From Luzula sylvatica (taxonomy: Eukaryota; Streptophyta; Magnoliopsida; Poales; Juncaceae), in NCBI GenBank assembly GCA_946800325.1, contig OX326958.1:30108314-30172313 (forward strand): a stretch of DNA of 64,000 nucleotides, given 5' to 3'. The position numbers were made by a program, and so were the translations under genes. Of the stretch, positions 32,704 through 43,698 are shown piece after piece. Positions within the stretch are counted from its first letter, which is position 1. Each line of letters opens with the position of its first letter. A model generated the notes under the pieces. The model was not told the DNA's origin. It saw only the letters and a list, made by a program, of their open reading frames with translations, and did no database searches.

Positions 32704-34995
32704 ACCGTATGAGGTGGAGGGACCCATTGTGTGTCTATCTTTACGCATCCATACAAGGTTTGATTTGATTTTTGGATTGCGTAGATCACAACTAGAGGAG
32801 ATGTGTCCTAATTTACAACAATAATTGCAAAATGCAATCGTTGGTTTGTTGATGGTTTCGGAACTCTTGACAAAATGATTCGAGAGTTGGTTTGAGTAGC
32901 CTCTCCGTTGAATTACCGGTTCGATTGTTTTGGCAAAATTATTTGTTTGAAAATGTTTTTGTGTGTTGTTGTAATGTTTGAGAGCCCTTGTTTGATATGT
33001 TGCTTCGGTGTGGTGATTCACCTCGTAGAAATAACCATTTGGTCCCCGTTTGAACAAGCAATCGGATCGTCCCAAATTGTTACGTCTATGAGGTGTATAT
33101 TGTGTAAAATGATTATTCCTATTATTACTTATAACATTTTTATGTTGTTCCACTTTTACACTTTTACCCTTGTTATAGTCACGGTACATTAAAGCATTTC
33201 CGTGACTATGTGTTCGATTGTTCTCCCATTTTGATTTTTGATTTTTGGATTTTGAAGGACCGGGTTTATTACCGTTATCCTTCTTAAATCCTAAACCGGA
33301 TTTGTCATTGGACTTTTGTCCCATTAATGACCCTTTCAAAACTTCGTCCAATGAAGGAGTGCTAGGTGCAATAGATGCACAAGCCCTCTTCAAGGATTCA
33401 TTTTCAACTTTTGAATTTTGAAGTTCGACTTTTAGGTGTGATATCTCGCTTTTAAGAACTTGACATTCACATTTTGAAAAACCTTGAAATTCGTTCAATT
33501 GTGCTTGGTATGATTTAACCGATAATTCTATAGAGGCTACCTTTGTCTTGAGAGCTAGTATCGTGCTCTCAATCTCACCCTCATTTTGACAAGGTTCATC
33601 GACATCTCTTAGGAGTGCGTCGAATGATTCAAGCTCTAAGTTTGAGTTGAATTCAAATGATGGACACGAATTTGAGATTTGTTCTATTGAATTAATTATG
33701 GGTTTGGGATATACCTCATGACCGAGGTCATGTGACGAGTTTGACGTAGAGGCGAGAGAGGTGACTCTTGAAGATTGATGAACATGGGGTTCCGATGTTG
33801 GTGCTCGTTGGAGAAGCATTGCTTGAATTGCTCTTTCCACAACTTCGTCTACCGATGAAGTGATTTCCGCCATTAATGCTAGGTTTGCGATCTCATGGTC
33901 TGAGTTGCACTCCGAGTCGGATGAGATGCTTGATGCATCCGATTCTCCCCATCTTCCTACATGAGCTTTATATGCCTTTTTCTTTTTAAAATCTTTACCT
34001 TTGTCCTTGTGTCGTTCGTCGCGACCTTTGTCTTCCCTTCGCCTTTCATGTCGAGGTTCGCGCCTTTCCTTATCTTTGCGCTCGTCGTCCTTCTTGTTCC
34101 AAGGAGCGTGTTCGGGATGAAGGGTCCAACACGTCTCGATTGTGTGACCCTTCTTGTTGCACTCAAAGCAATATGGCTTCAAGTTTTGTCGTTTGCGGTT
34201 TTCGTTGAACCGCCTTTCATGTGACCTAAATTCACGAAATTTTCTTACCAAGAGAGCTATTTCACTCTCGTCGTCGCTAGCATCCACTACGGGTAATGTG
34301 ATGGCTTTAGGGCGTGATGTCGAAGGATTTTCTTGATCGAGTTGTTTGAGACGAGCTTCGAAATTTCGAAAATAACTTACCAAGTCTTCGGGTGACATGT
34401 CTTGGGTAGCCATTATCGTCTCCAAGGCCACTCGTAGAGTCTCCCAACTAGTAGGCATTGCTCGAATTAATTTACCTACAACTCGAGAATTTGTTAGGGA
34501 CTCTCCAAGAGCGGTGAATCCGTTTTTGATATGATTCATCCTAGTGTACATATCATCTACGGATTCACCCTCAATCATCCGGAAACTATCAAATTGTTGA
34601 TCGAGTCCCATTAGTTTGGTTCTCTTCATTTGATCGTTTCCTTCAAATCGATTGAGGAGAGCACGCCACATTTTATAGGAGGTATCACATCCATCTACTA
34701 AGACGGAGAGTGATCCTACCATGTTGGTGAGAATCAAATTTTGGGCATATATATCGGAGGTTTCATTATTTGAGGCTTCGGTGGTTAAAGTCTCTTTACC
34801 GTCGGCCCCGGTAATAGTTATGAATACGAAACCCTCTTCTACTACCGATCTTAGTCCTTGAATGGTGAATACATTAAGCATGCACCGTTTCCAAATATTC
34901 CAATTTTTACCATCCAATTTTTCGGGATAGGTAAGTTGCATTTTGGGAACGGTATTGTTGGCCATGATCGTATACAAGTTGTCAATTTTACTCAA
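32683..34995 (-). CDS. gag: Copia gag polyprotein
   Basis: 770 residues if counted from the ATG at 34995; the ATG at 34965 (MANNTVPKMQ) may be the true start. N-terminal capsid region has LDGKNWNIWKRCMLNVF and MGLDQQFDSFRMIEGESV. A CCHC zinc knuckle follows (CFECNKKGHTIETCW, about residues 270-285), then a Lys/Arg/Glu-rich stretch, a long Ser-rich and coiled-coil region (IASxEL to KVENESLK) and a second knuckle (CNYCCKLGHISSSC) near the end. The long gag with a second knuckle before protease fits Sireviruses. The PBS lies 19 bases upstream of the first ATG. No lesion seen. Confidence 0.92.
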   Translation of the reverse strand: MSKIDNLYTIMANNTVPKMQLTYPEKLDGKNWNIWKRCMLNVFTIQGLRSVVEEGFVFITITGADGKETLTTEASNNETSDIYAQNLILTNMVGSLSVLVDGCDTSYKMWRALLNRFEGNDQMKRTKLMGLDQQFDSFRMIEGESVDDMYTRMNHIKNGFTALGESLTNSRVVGKLIRAMPTSWETLRVALETIMATQDMSPEDLVSYFRNFEARLKQLDQENPSTSRPKAITLPVVDASDDESEIALLVRKFREFRSHERRFNENRKRQNLKPYCFECNKKGHTIETCWTLHPEHAPWNKKDDERKDKERREPRHERRREDKGRDERHKDKGKDFKKKKAYKAHVGRWGESDASSISSDSECNSDHEIANLALMAEITSSVDEVVERAIQAMLLQRAPTSEPHVHQSSRVTSLASTSNSSHDLGHEVYPKPIINSIEQISNSCPSFEFNSNLELESFDALLRDVDEPCQNEGEIESTILALKTKVASIELSVKSYQAQLNEFQGFSKCECQVLKSEISHLKVELQNSKVENESLKRACASIAPSTPSLDEVLKGSLMGQKSNDKSGLGFKKDNGNKPGPSKSKNQKSKWENNRTHSHGNALMYRDYNKGKSVKVEQHKNVISNNRNNHFTQYTPHRRNNLGRSDCLFKRGPNGYFYEVNHHTEATYQTRALKHYNNTQKHFQTNNFAKTIEPVIQRRGYSNQLSNHFVKSSETINKPTIAFCNYCCKLGHISSSCDLRNPKIKSNLVWMRKDRHTMGPSTSYGVGPKMT

Positions 34996-35013
34996 AGAGA
35001 CGATTAGTATTTC

Positions 35014-35025
35014 GCTCTGATACCA
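35014..35025 (-). other. Primer binding site (initiator tRNA-Met)
   Basis: On the minus strand TGGTATCAGAGC lies two bases after the end of the 5' LTR. It is the usual complement of the 3' end of initiator tRNA-Met used by plant Copia elements. Confidence 0.95.
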
Positions 35026-35027
35026 AT

Positions 35028-36564
35028 TGTTGGTTAATTCTAACCTAGAGGGGGGGTGAATAGGTAATCCTAGTATATAATTTTCGATTATGGTATACCG
35101 ATTCTAAATTAGTGCGGAAGCTAAAAATGATATAATTGAAATTGAGAAAATACCGAACACTTTGAACACGCGATATTTGATAACGGAGTTCGGTAGGTGG
35201 TTGCTTTGTAGCTTTAACTCACCGTCTACTTGCTCAATCGACCGATTCGATTGAATACAAGTACCTACGTCTCCGGAGATGCCTTGTGCCTTTTTCGGCT
35301 TTCGATTGAATTCCCGAATCACTCTTACAAGGTTTTGCCGAGATTGATTTACACGTTATTCTATCAATCTCTAGCGGGCTTTACACTCTTGATGCTAGCC
35401 TATTACACTTCTAATACGAACTAAACGTGATCGGTCACGCAAGTTGGGAATCGTATTTGGTGGAGGAATGGAAGGAAATAATCTCTAAGAATGTTTAGAA
35501 GATTATGAGCTCAAAAGATTTTGCAAGTATTCTCTCTTGTAAGTGTGGAAATCAGATTATCAAAGTTGGAGAGAGAAAAGAGGGAACGGTTCTATTTATA
35601 GAACACATAGACCCTTCCCAGAACTTGCATTTTTCGTAATGTCCGTTATAACGAACATAAAGTCCGTTACAACGGACCAAAAGTCAAACTAGCCGTTATG
35701 GCTGTTATATTCGAATTTTTACATACTCCGTTACAACGGAATATATGTCCGTTATAACGGAACCCTGTGTTATGTAGTTCGTTGTAACGGACTGACATGT
35801 CCGTTGCAACGGACATCATACTGAAAACTTCTCTTCAGTTTGAGTTTAATTCCCGTTGTAACGGAGTAAGTTCCGTTACAACGTTTATTGGTATTCCGTT
35901 GTAACGGATTGGTTAATCCGTTACAACGGATATGAAGGGAAGTATATTGAGCTGAAATGACTTCAATGTCCGTTATAACGAACATACATGTCCGTTGTAA
36001 CGGACATACTTCTGTGACATCCTTCAAGTTTGATTTTAATTAGCGTTGTAACGGACCTTAGTCCGTTGCAACGCTTTTCTACGTCCGTTATAACGGATTG
36101 GTTAATCCGTTGTAACGGACTATACTGTGTTTTCTTTCTTGAATAGGACGAGCATGTCCGTTATAACGGACACTGAGTTCCGTTGTAACGGACATCCTTA
36201 TTTCAGCATTTTATATCAATTCAGGATTTCGATTACATTTATTTGACTTTTGTTTTGAGCTTAATCATACATAAACAAGTTTAGGGATACCTATACTGTG
36301 TTTTGGTGATTAGATTGATATCCCAACTTGCGGAATCTTCGATGTCTTGATTCCATGATTCTTCTACGTCTTGATATTCTTTGCGAATCTTCGACGTCTT
36401 GTACTTCTTTGCGATTCTTCGACGTCTTATTCTTCTTTGCGATTCTTCGACTTCTTATTGCATTTTGTACCTATATATATCCTATACACCATTCTCGATA
36501 GATCTTGTTAGTAATATCGACATTGTTTTTGAGATAATCAAACAATCGGAAATTTGAATCAACA
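35028..36564 (-). repeat. 5' LTR of the Copia element
   Basis: 1537 bases. In minus-strand sense: U3 with a tandem TTCGACGT-type repeat (about 36325-36460), the palindrome array (36195 to 35640), a TATA box TATAAATAG (about 35591-35600), then R/U5. It begins directly after the TSD ATTAT at 36565-36569. Confidence 0.96.
35640..36195 (-). promoter_or_regulatory. Palindrome array in U3 of the 5' LTR
   Basis: Counterpart of 24355-24915: about 18 CCGTTNNAACGG palindromes ending about 40 bases upstream of the TATA box that should drive the element's genomic RNA. Confidence 0.85.
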
Positions 36565-36569
36565 ATTAT

Positions 36570-38373
36570 TATGTATAAGTTTTTCAATTATTTTACATTA
36601 TGATGACACAAAAATTTATTTTCTAAATCAAGTAACAACACTTATATTAATGTGATTGTATAATAATAATATATGAGGTATAACATGATTTTACAAAAAA
36701 AAACAACAACAAATATTATATCATTGTTGTTCACAATATTCCATACAATATGAAATGTAAAAAATAATAAATCATACAACATACATAGTAACATGTAATT
36801 AATTATCAAGTATTAATAATTTGTTATTGATTCAAAATGTAATAGAAATTATAAATTACAAATAATAAATCATACAACATACGTACGTAGTAACATATAA
36901 TTAATTATAAAGTAATAATAATTTGTTATTGATTCAAAATGCAATGGAAATTATAAATAATATCAAACTTAATAGTGCAAGTAATTTAATAATAATATAA
37001 AAAAATAATTTAGCATAACATAAATATAAATTATTTTAAGTCATATGAGTTTTGTTAATTTTATATTTTTAAAAATAACATTACTATTTAGTAAATGTTA
37101 ATAAATTTAATTTTTTTTATTCGATGGATAAACTATTTTTATTTCTATTATTTTTCAATGAAAATAATATTAAATTTATTTAATTAAAAACACAAATATA
37201 ATCAACTTAGTTTTATATGCTGTTAGTATAGTTGTAATTTATGAAATAAATATTAATATTTAAAATTCTATGTAAATAAAATAATTAAAATTATTATTTG
37301 TAAACATACATTTTTGCATTGCATTTTTTACATAATATTTTTACAAATTCAAATTATGGAAAATGGTATGTATGAACTATGCTAATATGGATGTCAAAAT
37401 AAAGAGAAAATTAAAACGAATATATTTGGTGAATTTTTAAAATTAAAATTCCAAAAATAATACTACTATATGTTGTATGTTTATAGTATTATATATTAAG
37501 TTATTAGTATTTCATATGTTAACTTTTTATCTTCCGTTATATTCACATTTGATCATGTAAACTCATGCGAAATGATAAACAATTGAATACACTTAGTCTA
37601 ACATGAACCTAACCAATAAAAGTAGTCCACATCATTAATATATGATGATGTGGATTTCTAAAAATCCTTAAAATATAGTGTAAAATAATGGACACTTAAA
37701 TTGTTACAAAGAAAAAATATTTATAAAAAATCAATGATTAATCAATGGTCTAAATTTTGCCACATATTATAATCCATGGTTAAAAAAAAGTGATGATGTT
37801 AAAAAGAAAGTGATGATGTGGCACAAGAAAATTACACAAAGTTGGGTCCAAAATAAGGGTGTGGGTAAATTACCCTATAATCCTATGATTTATGAATGCT
37901 GGCAAAAGACCAGAAAAATAATTTAATTAACAATATTAATGGTTATTATGTATATACAAAAAATACAAGAGGGTTTTTAAAATTTCCAATTGGTTTTATG
38001 AAATCAAAACAAAACAAAAACTAACTCCGTATCTTAATTAATCATTTCAATAAAGAAATTTTCTATAAGACCCGAAATTGGAATAATTTCATATATGTCC
38101 TTTTTAAACTCCTAAATATCAAATGTGTCCCTACAAAAGTGTGAATACAAAATTTATCCTCCTAAAATTAAATGCTTATCAAAATTATCCCACGGTTAGC
38201 TTAATTGTTTAAAATGACAGAAATAATATACAGAATTACCTTTTTACCTTTACTCCTAAAATCATATCATATCTTTTATATTCCTAGAATAATATTATTC
38301 TAGAAACATAAAGATATAAGTTCAAGAGTACGAAGATATTATTTTACAAAATAGCAAAAATTCGCATTATAAC
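36570..38373. other. Intergenic; probable continuation of Helitron H3
   Basis: Very AT-rich and non-coding. The first part should be the rest of the Helitron interrupted by the Copia element. A segment around ATAATAAATCATACAACATA is repeated (36766 and 36864). No clear 5' Helitron end found. Confidence 0.4.
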
Positions 38374-38950
38374 TAGATGTGGCAATCGGACGGGTCAGGT
38401 CGGGTCATATCGAGTTCGGATCATTTCGGATTGCGGGCCGTTCAGATCATCAGGTCATTCGGTTCCGGGTTGTTTCGGTTTTGGGGTCGTTTCGGTTTTG
38501 GGATCGTTTCGGTTTTGGATCTTTTCGGTTTTCGGGTCATTCGGTTCCGGGTCATTCGTTTCCTGGTTATTTCGATTTTGAGATCATTTGGATTTCGTAA
38601 AATTTGATTTCGGACCACTCAATTTTCCAAAAATTTAGTTTTCAGGTCATTCGGGATTTCAGATCACTCGGTTTGTGAGTTTTGGGTCATTCGAGTGGTG
38701 AGTTTTGGGTCATTCAGATCGTGAATTTAGGGTCATTCAGGTATGGAATTTCGGGTATTCAGGTATTCGGTAGTTCGATTTCGGGTCGTTCGAGTTTCGG
38801 GTCATTCAGTTTCCGGTTGATTTCAGGTTCGGATTATTCGGTTTCGGATCCATTTCAGGTTCGGGTCATTCGGTTTAGGTTTGGTTTCGGATTGTTGATT
38901 TTTCAAGATTTTCGGGTTCGGACAGGTCGGACCACATTTTGCCAACTCTA
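38374..38950. mobile_element. hAT-type MITE filled with TTCGGGTC-type repeats
   Basis: Ends TAGATGTGGCAATCGG and TTTTGCCAACTCTA (imperfect inverted repeat), flanked by ATTATAAC (38366-38373) and ATTATAAT (38951-38958), an 8-bp TSD with one mismatch. The interior is a degenerate array of TCGGGTCATTCGG and GGTTTCGGAT-type units. Open frames across it are a result of the repeats. Confidence 0.85.
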
Positions 38951-39213
38951 ATTATAATATAACAAAAAATATTATTATATTTTGTATGATTTGTTTCTAT
39001 TTTTTTTTTATTAAAAATATTTGTATGCATTTTGTAGTCATCAATAAAAAATTCTTCGTTGATTACAAAATTAATGGTGTGTATTTTGGAGTCATCAATA
39101 ATTATTGTTGAATTAAATTGCACATGCTGCATAGTGCACCATAATTAATTTTTATGTGGTGTCTACCTTGGATTCACTTTGGATTCTCCGATTGAATTCC
39201 ACCTAGCATGTCC

Positions 39214-39266
<53 letters not shown>

Positions 39267-39559
39267 CGACACAAACAAATACACAAATCAATTCAACGAC
39301 ACAAACAAATGCACAAACAAATCCTACAACATAAATACACAAACAAATACACACACAAACAAACACAGAATATAGAAATCCATCGTCCATAAACAACTCC
39401 ATAAACAAGTCCACAAACAAACTCACAAATACACTACTAAAAATTCGTCGTATCATCAATAACGGGCGAGAAAAAAGGGTTTGTTGTCGTATCATAAAAA
39501 TATAATAACATGTTATTATAGAGAGAGAGAGAGATGCTAAATAGAATCCAAAAAAGAAT
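38951..39559. repeat. Intergenic with (TA)n and CACAAACAAAT repeats
   Basis: (TA)n at about 39217-39261, then a degenerate minisatellite of ACACAAACAAAT units up to about 39430, and a short (GA)n near 39520. No gene. Confidence 0.8.
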
Positions 39560-39859
39560 TCAGGATTTTGTTGCAATTTTTAATACATGGTAGATAAAAA
39601 TAGCGGAGGGGCCATTTTGTAAAAGCAATCCACACATGCTCGACCCGGGACCACCCCCGTTAAGGGCCTTCTTGGTCATTCCTCTCTCCCTCGAACCTTC
39701 ACGCCCTAACCTCTCTCCGCGTGTCTCCCTCCTAATTCGCGATGATAGAGAGAATAACGACAACGCTCGGGAGTCTTGAGGCGGCGATCGTCGGCGGATC
39801 GATCTGTGGTGCGTCCCGGGACTTAGATTTCGGCGGAGGCTAGGTTGCGAACCTTGAGA
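39560..39859. other. GC-rich orphan block
   Basis: CpG-rich for this window (CGGCGATCGTCGGCGGATCG near 39782). It resembles a plant gene's 5' leader, but I find no conserved coding region, and a MITE follows at once. Possibly the remnant of a displaced promoter. Confidence 0.35.
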
Positions 39860-40087
39860 TGCACAAAAATGGTCAGTTTGAGTTGATTAATACTCCAATT
39901 AAGGATTAATTGACAAATTAATTCATTTTAATATGTTAATATTAATACATGTTAATTGACATGTCAATTCAGTTAAACGATCGTTTAACTCGTTAATTTA
40001 TTTAATTAAAAATATCAATCAATCTAAATAAACAAGTATTGTCCATCTCATAAAAATATTAGTTTCGAAGCCACCATATATAACCCC
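39860..40087. mobile_element. Palindromic MITE abutting the SUC3 3' fragment
   Basis: Member of the family at 19416 and 21645 (TTAATTGACATGTCAATT inner arms). Its right end CCATATATAACCCC touches the SUC3-derived sequence at 40088 without a gap. Confidence 0.7.
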
Positions 40088-40800
40088 AGGAAATATACCG
40101 GCGTTTGCACTGGCTTCCGGAGTGGCATTGGTGTATATGTATTTGTGGGATTTCTTAAGCTGGATTTAAAACGACAGAAATAGTGGATGGTCACTGACAA
40201 GTGGGACCTGAATTAGGCCTTGTATTATATATGTTGGGTTTAATGGGTCAAAGACCTTTAATTAAAGCCCAGGCCACTTATATAGAATAGTTGATTTTTG
40301 TGTGTTTTGTTTTTGTTTGTTTGTTGTTAGAAAGAAGAAAGAACGGGAAGGTGTTTGTGTAATGAACTGGTGGGTCTAATTAATGCCAATTGTATATTGT
40401 TTGTAATATATTAAAGGCTCGTGGTTTTTTTGACATAAGTAACCATTTTTGTTAGTTGCGGAATATCTAAAATATTTGGCAAGTGAAGAATCTTCACTGA
40501 ATTTTTCAGAGACAAAATGAAAGACTGATTTTAAAATTGTACTGTTTTTTTAGGAGAGGCAAACAGTAACTTTTACATCGTTATATTAATAATATGTACT
40601 GGATCACTAAATATATACACTGTTTAACAAAAAAATTGGAAGGACGACCGTCCTTCCGGCCCCTACTAAGTTCTGTCCTGTTTGACAATATATATATATT
40701 ATTATAATATAATTCGGAAATAATTACGTTTCTTGTTAGGTGTTTTTCTTTTTATTGTGTAACCTTTTTTTGTCTTCAATTATGTAGTCAAATTGAGACC
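40088..40800 (+). pseudogene. Duplicated 3' end of the SUC3-type gene
   Basis: Matches 17791-18300: the last part of exon 12 (AGGAAATATACCGGCGTTTG), the stop region GGTCACTGAC, then the 3' UTR (AATTAGGCC, GGGTCAAAGACC, AAAGGCTCGTGG and further). The coding part has substitutions and small deletions, including an early in-frame stop, so it is a dead fragment. It keeps no upstream exons. Homology is interrupted by an insertion at about 40482-40688 and then resumes to about 40800. It ends about 270 bases from the stop codon of the convergent glutaredoxin-like gene. Confidence 0.88.
40482..40688. mobile_element. Insertion within the SUC3 fragment
   Basis: About 207 bases with no counterpart in the parent copy at 18213. 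It has GGAAGGACGACCGTCCTTCC, a perfect palindrome, near its right end. Ends are uncertain; possibly a MITE. Confidence 0.45.
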
Positions 40801-41065
40801 CGAATATAGGAGAATTAGTTTGATTAATTAAATGAAAAAGTAGTCAAAAAGTTTCAAAAACTGCACAATAAACAATTGTGCCATGACCAATTTGAAAAGG
40901 GGGCAAAAGAAAAGGAAATGAATGGGAAGAAAATCTTATTGATTAAATACACTAGTCACCCACATTTAAACAAAACAAATTCAATGTAACAAAATTATAC
41001 ATAGTAACTCACACCTTCAAAACTTTCTTTTTTGATCTTTTGAATTTATTTTTCTTCAAATTTGT

Positions 41066-42219
41066 CTAGCAACAAGAATGGCATTTGACAATACCATTTT
41101 CGTTGCAATATGGGCACCTCATATAATCACCATTTTCTCCATTTACAATTTCTCCTCCTTCAATTTGGCCATGCAATTCATCATGTAAATAAATCTTGCA
41201 ACTACCAAAACAAGTTGCACACATGACAAATCTCACATCTCCACATTCATTACATGGCCCTTTTCCCTCTTCTCCTAATTTATCACAACCTTCTAAAAAA
41301 ATTGTCAATTCTCCGTGCTCATGCATTTTCTTAATTTCCTCAACTCCTAATTCTTTTCCATTTACAAAAACTCTGGGTAATTGCCATTTTGTACCTATCA
41401 TATCCAAAATAAAATTCCCCATTGTTAATAATTAAACAAAAAACCCTTAATAGGTTAATTTTGTACTTAAATTAAATAGGAGTATATGCAAACAACATTA
41501 CCTTCTCCAAGAATATTTTGCAACTCATCTTTAAACCCTCTATGCATGGATAAATCTCTCTCATCGACTTTAACTCCATAATCTTTCAAAATTAACTTCA
41601 CCAAACAACAATCCTCAAATGTCTTTCTCACTCCTCTTAAGCTAGTAAAATAAAGCACCACTTTACTATCCTCATCATTATTACAATAAATATTCACTTC
41701 ATTTCCCTCTTTGGCCTCAACGTCCCCATTGCAAATCATCTCCATCTTAGGCGGCGATCTTAACAAAGACGGGTGCACAGGCGATAGTTCCTCCATTGCT
41801 TTACGAAAAGTCGATAACACCTCTGGATCGAACTCTATTGTATCAACTGGCCCCGATTGGAAAGAGAAAGAGGACCGGTTCATATGAGGAAGTGGCGTGG
41901 CGGGTCGAGATAAGAGCGAATGATCTAAACCGGCCATTATTTCCCATGTGTTGATTGTTTCTGGTTCGTTCGGCGGAGTCATGGTTGGAGTTCGTAGGAT
42001 CCATTTAGTGTTCTTGGTTGGACTTGGTAATTCGGTTAGGGTTCTAAACGTCTTGATTTTGAATTTTGTTTCGATTTCGGCCTCAGTAATGAGATTGAGA
42101 GAGTTTAGCGTGGAGGAGGTGAGAGAAACAACATGGTTTTGGTGAGGGAGAGGGAGAGGGAGAGGGGAGGGGCTACGGGAGAGATCCAGTTGGGCTTGTT
42201 TTGAGGTGGTGCAACCCAT
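41066..42219 (-). CDS. Glutaredoxin-like protein with C-terminal zinc domain
   Basis: Two exons, 42219-41502 and 41394-41066 (minus strand), with a 107-base GT..AG intron, give 348 residues. MGCTTS at the N-terminus is a good N-myristoylation signal. Residues 1-180 are a Ser/Pro-rich, probably disordered region. The glutaredoxin fold starts at about 188 (VVLYFTSLRGVRKTFEDCCLVK...KVDERDLSMHRGF) and runs through PRVFVNGKELG in exon 2. Four CxxC-type pairs follow (CNECG, CATCFGSC, CPYC, CHSCC). This is the plant family of At5g39865/At3g28850-like proteins. The canonical CPYC active site is replaced by the TSLRG segment, as is usual in this family, so classical reductase activity is unlikely; the biochemical role is not well established. 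The intron lies inside the glutaredoxin fold. Confidence 0.93.
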
Positions 42220-42787
42220 TAATGGAGATTAAGTGGAAATTTAAGTAAGAGAGTTGGAAGAAAGAGAGGAAAAAATAAAGTCGAATGTATTTTGTGGAAA
42301 ATGAGAAGGCTAAACATATATCTAGAAGCTATACCATGATAAAGTTGAAGCCTTGGTCCCAGATGTTAGACCCAGAACATACATTTGAATAAAATGAAGT
42401 CCTTGACACTTCAAAGAAAATTTGTTTATATAGGATACTAAATATTATTCGATATTAGTTTCCTTGTGACTTTGTGAGGAAAATAACAACTTCTATAACA
42501 TTAATTTATACTAAGTATATATAAATATACAACACTACTCTATTATATATATCTGGCGGAAAACTACAGAGAAATCATGACTAGCTAGAACTGTCAAAAT
42601 CTGACCAACTTTGATCCAAACCAAATCCGATCCAAAAAATATTAAAAATTGAATGATCCAAAATTCGGCCAGTCCAAATGATCCCATGTCTGAATGTTCT
42701 GAAACCCAAATACTTCCTTCATTTGAAATCCAAATGATTTTCTGGATGTTTCAGCGAGTGACTTGTGAACCTAGACTGGCTTGATAT
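42220..42787. other. Promoter region of the glutaredoxin-like gene and start of a duplicated block
   Basis: The first few hundred bases are the 5' flank of the minus-strand gene. From about 42720 the sequence is related to 47440-47500 (a diverged duplicate, see 42720-43500). Confidence 0.5.
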
Positions 42788-43500
42788 TAGAGGTGACAAA
42801 TCGGGTGGGTCGGGTCATAATCGGGTTGGTATTTTCGGGTTCGGGTCATTTTTATGTCCAGGTTATTTTCGGTTGAAGTTAACTCGGATCGGGTCGGGTT
42901 ATGTTCGGGTTTTATTTTGGTCGGGTTCTTTTCGGGTTAAATTATGTGTTCGGGTCAAATTCTTCGGGTTCGGGTTACGTCGGGTTTGAACTGATTTAAT
43001 TTTGGACAAAAATAATAATTAAAATTCCAACTATAAGATTCGAATCAACCAGTAAATTCGGGTTATATTCGGGTGTCGGGTTACTCGGTTTCGGATCGGG
43101 TCGAGTTCGGGTACTTTATAAAACATCTACTTTCGGGTTCGGGTTATTTAGTCCCGGGTCGGTCCGAGTCGGGTTGTTTGATTTTCGTAAATTCTGGCTA
43201 GTCAGGTCGGATCGGGCTTCGGGTTACTCGGGTCGATTTTTCGGGTTCGGGTCAACTTTGCTAGCTCTACTTGATATGAGACCTAGATCGAATTCGAGGT
43301 TTGAATCTTATTGGCATGTAATGGGAACCCATCCGTTCCGTGATGTGAATTATTTTTAATCCGAATCCAAAATAACCTGATCCGAACACAATCCAACCCG
43401 TAACATTGCTTGGGCAAAACAAGACACAATAAAGTACGTATACCATGCATAATTTGTGCTTGTATAGCACAAGTTGAAGGCCATTTAACTTCATCAAAAC
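42720..43500. repeat. Duplicated block, copy 1 (contains a hAT-type MITE)
   Basis: The sequence flanking the MITE at 42788-43269 (GTGACTTGTGAACCTAGACTGG on the left; ATTGGCATGTAATG, CCAAAATAACCTGA and AACACAATCCAACCCGTA on the right) is repeated in diverged form at about 47440-47770, where the MITE is absent. Confidence 0.75.
42788..43269. mobile_element. hAT-type MITE, second TTCGGGTC copy
   Basis: Starts TAGAGGTGACAAATCGGG and ends AACTTTGCTAGCTCTA. A perfect 8-bp TSD CTTGATAT flanks it (42780-42787 and 43270-43277). The interior is made of TCGGGTTCGGGTC-type repeats, like the copy at 38374. The paralogous site near 47506 lacks it, which confirms the insertion. Confidence 0.92.
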
Positions 43501-43698
43501 TTTAGTTTTCATCCATTTTGTAACATTTATATGAAATCACATCATTACAATTAGAGACGTTACATTATGTGAGGTGATTTTATATGATAGAATCTTTTAA
43601 ATAGAGTATTTTGGGTATTTGTAATTAATTATATTTTTTTTATGTTGTTCTTGAAGTAAGTTTCTTATTGGAACGTTACATTAATTATCAATTGAAAG

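Larger units (their letters stand above)
23744..36564 (-). mobile_element. Sirevirus-type Ty1/Copia LTR retrotransposon, nearly complete, 12.8 kb
   Basis: Two LTRs begin TGTTGGTTAATTC and end GAATCAACA on the plus strand and are flanked by the 5-bp TSD ATTAT. Gene order on the minus strand is 5' LTR, PBS, gag, protease, integrase, RT, RNase H, then an extra ORF, PPT and 3' LTR. Integrase before RT makes it Copia. The long gag with two CCHC knuckles, the RT and protease wording and the extra ORF after pol make it a Sirevirus-like lineage. By eye the LTRs differ by about 13 substitutions and one G-run indel over about 1536 bases (under 1%), so the insertion is young. Pol carries a stop (31519-31521) and a frameshift (about 30190), so it is not autonomous now. 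The 3' LTR contains a nested solo LTR. Confidence 0.95.

Noticed and set aside
38377..38951. Gly/Arg/Phe-rich frames in two phases
   Set aside because: They follow from the TTCGGGTC repeat array of a MITE.
40088..40230. Possible second sucrose transporter gene
   Set aside because: Only the last exon end and 3' UTR are present, with stops; it is a fragment.
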